The position numbers and the translations under genes were made by a program. A stretch of 64,000 bases of DNA, taken from the NCBI RefSeq assembly GCF_900115005.1, contig NZ_FOUY01000023.1, positions 45,681 through 109,680 on the forward strand, written 5' to 3'. The stretch's first letter is position 1, and each line of letters opens with the position of its first letter. Origin of the DNA: Pseudonocardia ammonioxydans (GTDB taxonomy: Bacteria > Actinomycetota > Actinomycetes > Mycobacteriales > Pseudonocardiaceae). Shown piece after piece: positions 62,300-64,000 of this stretch. A model generated the notes under the pieces. That model did no database searches. It saw nothing but the letters and a program-made list of their open reading frames with translations, and had not been told where the DNA came from.

Positions 62300-62707
62300 T
62301 CAGTCCGCCGCGCAGCTCGACGGCGCGCAGGTCTCGGTGCCGGTCGGCGGCTGGACCGTGGTGGTCGGGGCGGGCCCGGCCACGGCGGTGATCACGAACG
62401 CGGCCAGCCAGATCAGCCCGCCGGCCAGACCGGCGACCGACACCCCGGCCGCCAGGACAGCCCTGCGGTTCCCGCGCACCGGCCCCCGGGTCGCGTCGAT
62501 CGTGCCGAGCAGCAGCCCCGCCAGTGTGAGGACCACGCCGACCGAGGCGAGCGCCAGGCCGCCCAGCGGGAGCGGTGCGACGACGGAGAGGCCGATCGCG
62601 GCCGCGACGCACACGGCGCCCAGCGCGCCGAGCACCAGTGCGGTCGTCGCGAGACCGCCACGCGTCGTGGCGAGCGGTCGCGGGGCGACGGAGCGGTTGC
62701 GGGGCAC
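62300..62707 (-). CDS. Small multi-TM membrane protein (DUF4190-like)
   Basis: A 135-residue protein with three to four hydrophobic helices: LATTALVLGALGAVCVAAAIGLSVV, LGGLALASVGVVLTLAGLLLG and RRAVLAAGVSVAGLAGGLIWLAAFVIT. A Thr-rich external tail has two late cysteines (ETCAPSSCAAD), possibly a disulfide. The pattern resembles DUF4190 proteins. GTG 62707 is a best guess. Function unknown; it converges on prfC. Confidence 0.7.
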   Translation of the reverse strand: MPRNRSVAPRPLATTRGGLATTALVLGALGAVCVAAAIGLSVVAPLPLGGLALASVGVVLTLAGLLLGTIDATRGPVRGNRRAVLAAGVSVAGLAGGLIWLAAFVITAVAGPAPTTTVQPPTGTETCAPSSCAAD

Positions 62708-62860
62708 GGCCACAGCATCCGGTTCGCAACCCCCCGTGCGCTCGCCGGACCGGGGGAGATCCACAGTTCTGGGTACGGTCCGGCGCGGGTGAACCGATCC
62801 ACGCTCCCGAGGGGAGGACCGTGGGCGGCGGGCGCACCCGCACCGCCCTACCGTGATCGC

Positions 62861-63646
62861 ATGAACACCTCCACCGTCGCTGCGAAGGCCACCCAGCTGC
62901 AGGACCTGCACACCGCCCCCGAGCTGCTGCTCGTGGTCAACGTGTGGGACGCGATCACCGCACAGGTCGTCGCCGGCACGCCGGGCACGGCGGCCCTCGC
63001 GACCGCGAGCCACGGCATCGCCGCCGCGCACGGCTACGAGGACGGCGAGAACATCCCCCGCGACGAGATGATCTCCGCGGTCGGGCTGATCGCGCGGGTC
63101 GCCGGCGACCTGCCGGTCACCGCCGACCTGGAGGCCGGTTACGGCGACCCGGGCGGCACGGTCGCGCGCGCGATCGACGTCGGGATCGTCGGCTGCAACC
63201 TCGAGGACCAGATGAAGCCGCTCGACCAGTCGGTGCAGGCGGTCGAGGCCGCCGTCGCCGCCGCCCGGAGGGCCGGGGTCGACTTCGTCCTCAACGCCCG
63301 CACCGATGCGTTCCTCAAGGCGGGTGATCGCGACCCGGAGGAGGTCCTGGCCGACGCGATCGAGCGCGGGCGCGCCTACCTCGACGCCGGCGCGTCCAAC
63401 GTCTTCGTGCCCGGCAAGCTCGACGAGACCCAGGTCGGGCGCCTGGTCGAGGCGCTCGGCGAGCGCAAGGTCAACCTGATCGGCGTCCCCGGCTCGATCC
63501 CGCTGAGCACCGCGCAGGAGCTGGGTGTCTCCCGCGTCTCCTACGGGCCGTGGAGTCAGAACGTCGCCCTCACCGCGCTGGCGAAGCTCGCCGAGGACGT
63601 CTACGACGGCGGCGGCCTGCCCGCCGACACCCGCAAGCTCAACTGA
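62861..63646 (+). CDS. PEP mutase / isocitrate lyase-family enzyme
   Basis: A 261-residue TIM-barrel enzyme. Seen are LLVVNVWDAITAQVV, the metal/substrate region VTADLEAGYGDPGGTVARAIDVGIVGCNLEDQM, FVLNARTDAFLKAG and IGVPGSIPLSTAQELGVSRVSYG. The isocitrate-lyase KKCGH motif is not seen; the family includes carboxyphosphoenolpyruvate mutases, methylisocitrate lyase-like and oxaloacetate decarboxylase-like enzymes. Substrate unknown. Leaderless: -10 TACCGT (62849-62854) ends 6 nt before the ATG. Half a palindromic element follows 2 bp after the stop. Confidence 0.88.
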   Translation: MNTSTVAAKATQLQDLHTAPELLLVVNVWDAITAQVVAGTPGTAALATASHGIAAAHGYEDGENIPRDEMISAVGLIARVAGDLPVTADLEAGYGDPGGTVARAIDVGIVGCNLEDQMKPLDQSVQAVEAAVAAARRAGVDFVLNARTDAFLKAGDRDPEEVLADAIERGRAYLDAGASNVFVPGKLDETQVGRLVEALGERKVNLIGVPGSIPLSTAQELGVSRVSYGPWSQNVALTALAKLAEDVYDGGGLPADTRKLN

Positions 63647-63648
63647 CT

Positions 63649-63667
63649 GTGAGTGGTTTTCGCGGCT
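63649..63667. repeat. Half copy (E) of the palindromic element, abutting IS110
   Basis: gtgagtggttttcgcggct, identical to one full arm, beginning 2 bp after a stop like the other copies. The sequence then leaves the family at the point where the hairpin centre would be, and an IS110-type transposase end follows. Confidence 0.85.
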
Positions 63668-64000
63668 GTAAGGAGAATCAACCGCAGCCGGTCTACGCGG
63701 GTCGCTCCAGGGTGACGCGGTAGCCGAGGTTGTGGAGTTGGCCGATGAGGCGGTCGCGTTGGCGGTCGGCGTTGCGGCGGGTGAAGTAGTCGCCGCCGAG
63801 GTCTTGGTAGTCGCAGTCGTTGGTCAGCAGGTGCCAGCTGATGACCAGGATGGAGTGGGCGACCGCGATCGCGGCCTTCTTCTTCTTCCCGATCCGGCGT
63901 GCCAGTCGCCAGAACTGGGCCGAGAGGTAGGTGTCGCGGGTCCGGGCGGCGGACCAGGCGCACTGGGTCAGGATGTCGGTCAGCCAGACGTCGCCCTTGG
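63668..64000 (-). mobile_element. IS110-family insertion element, right part only
   Basis: Begins at the interrupted palindrome and continues off the window. Only the 3' transposase end and about 25 bp of flank are visible. IS110 elements have no long terminal inverted repeats, and none is seen. The short flank after the stop means a bridge RNA, if present, should lie at the other end. Confidence 0.75.
63693..64000 (-). CDS. IS110-family transposase, C-terminal part
   Basis: The minus strand reads KGDVWLTDILTQCAWSAART, then DTYLSAQFWRLARRIGKKKK, AAIAVAHSILVISWHLLTND, CDYQDLGGDYFTRRNADRQR and LIGQLHNLGYRVTLERPA before a TAG stop at 63693. This is the conserved C-terminal half of IS110-type transposases (transposase_20 region and tail): a serine-containing recombinase working with a RuvC-like N-terminal DEDD domain. 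The N-terminal part lies outside the window. The visible frame is intact. Confidence 0.92.
   Translation of the reverse strand, partial: KGDVWLTDILTQCAWSAARTRDTYLSAQFWRLARRIGKKKKAAIAVAHSILVISWHLLTNDCDYQDLGGDYFTRRNADRQRDRLIGQLHNLGYRVTLERPA

Overview
The window is very GC-rich, chromosomal, and almost certainly from an actinomycete. The markers for this are the mycobacterial-type HU with a Lys/Ala/Pro-rich tail, a MutT1-type Nudix/phosphatase fusion, F420 biosynthesis (CofC/FbiD), an NdgR/LtbR-type IclR regulator divergent from leuCD, GTG starts and many leaderless promoters. Gene content and order look like Pseudonocardia or a close relative; that genus call is inference.

Layout. 1-6957: a Pel-type exopolysaccharide locus. 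A minus-strand operon encodes a secreted deacetylase, a PelF-type glycosyltransferase, a PelG-like 12-TM protein and a spherulin-4 glycoside hydrolase running off the window edge. A divergent nucleotide-sugar epimerase could supply UDP-GalNAc. 6971-10394: an LCP cell-wall ligase, an HNH nuclease and several small Cys-rich proteins. 10494-18619: a trans-sulfuration enzyme, gpsA-plsC, cofC, ppk-mutT1 and hupB. 18758-27504: leuCD and their IclR regulator, an Hsp70-like membrane protein, two tRNA-Glu and one tRNA-Gln beside gltX, an EthD protein and leuB. 27594-32635: an ABC exporter with a tiny coupled upstream ORF, a two-component pair and an LLM oxidoreductase. 32726-42097: serA, a MNT/HEPN toxin-antitoxin pair with a broken toxin, ilvBNC behind a leader-peptide attenuator, and ilvD. 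42164-51783: an aldo/keto reductase, an aminoglycoside-phosphotransferase-like kinase, DoxX, an Lnt-like acyltransferase, a second two-component pair, a 2-hydroxyacid dehydrogenase, a PQQ-dehydrogenase-like lipoprotein and a DUF559-type nuclease. 51797-63646: gatCAB, an ACT protein, a BKACE enzyme, ligA with a repeat-grown insertion, an ankyrin protein, an iron-box promoter, a VOC protein, prfC and a PEP-mutase/isocitrate-lyase-family enzyme. 63668-64000: the end of an IS110-family element.

How it fits together. Branched-chain amino acid synthesis is nearly complete here (leuC, leuD, leuB, ilvB, ilvN, ilvC, ilvD) with two visible controls: the IclR regulator for leuCD and transcription attenuation for ilvBNC. 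gltX with the Glu/Gln tRNAs and gatCAB form the Glu/Gln charging route; actinobacteria make Gln-tRNA(Gln) by amidation.

The most unusual signals are: (a) a family of 40-bp palindromes at gene ends, with four full copies and one half copy; one copy holds the stop codons of two convergent genes, and the half copy abuts the IS110 element as if that element had inserted into the palindrome; (b) the split Pel-like locus; (c) an iron-box promoter followed by three 17-bp repeats and no iron gene; (d) minisatellite growth in ligA and between DoxX and the kinase gene; (e) recurrent leaderless promoters with the -10 box 6-8 nt before the start codon.
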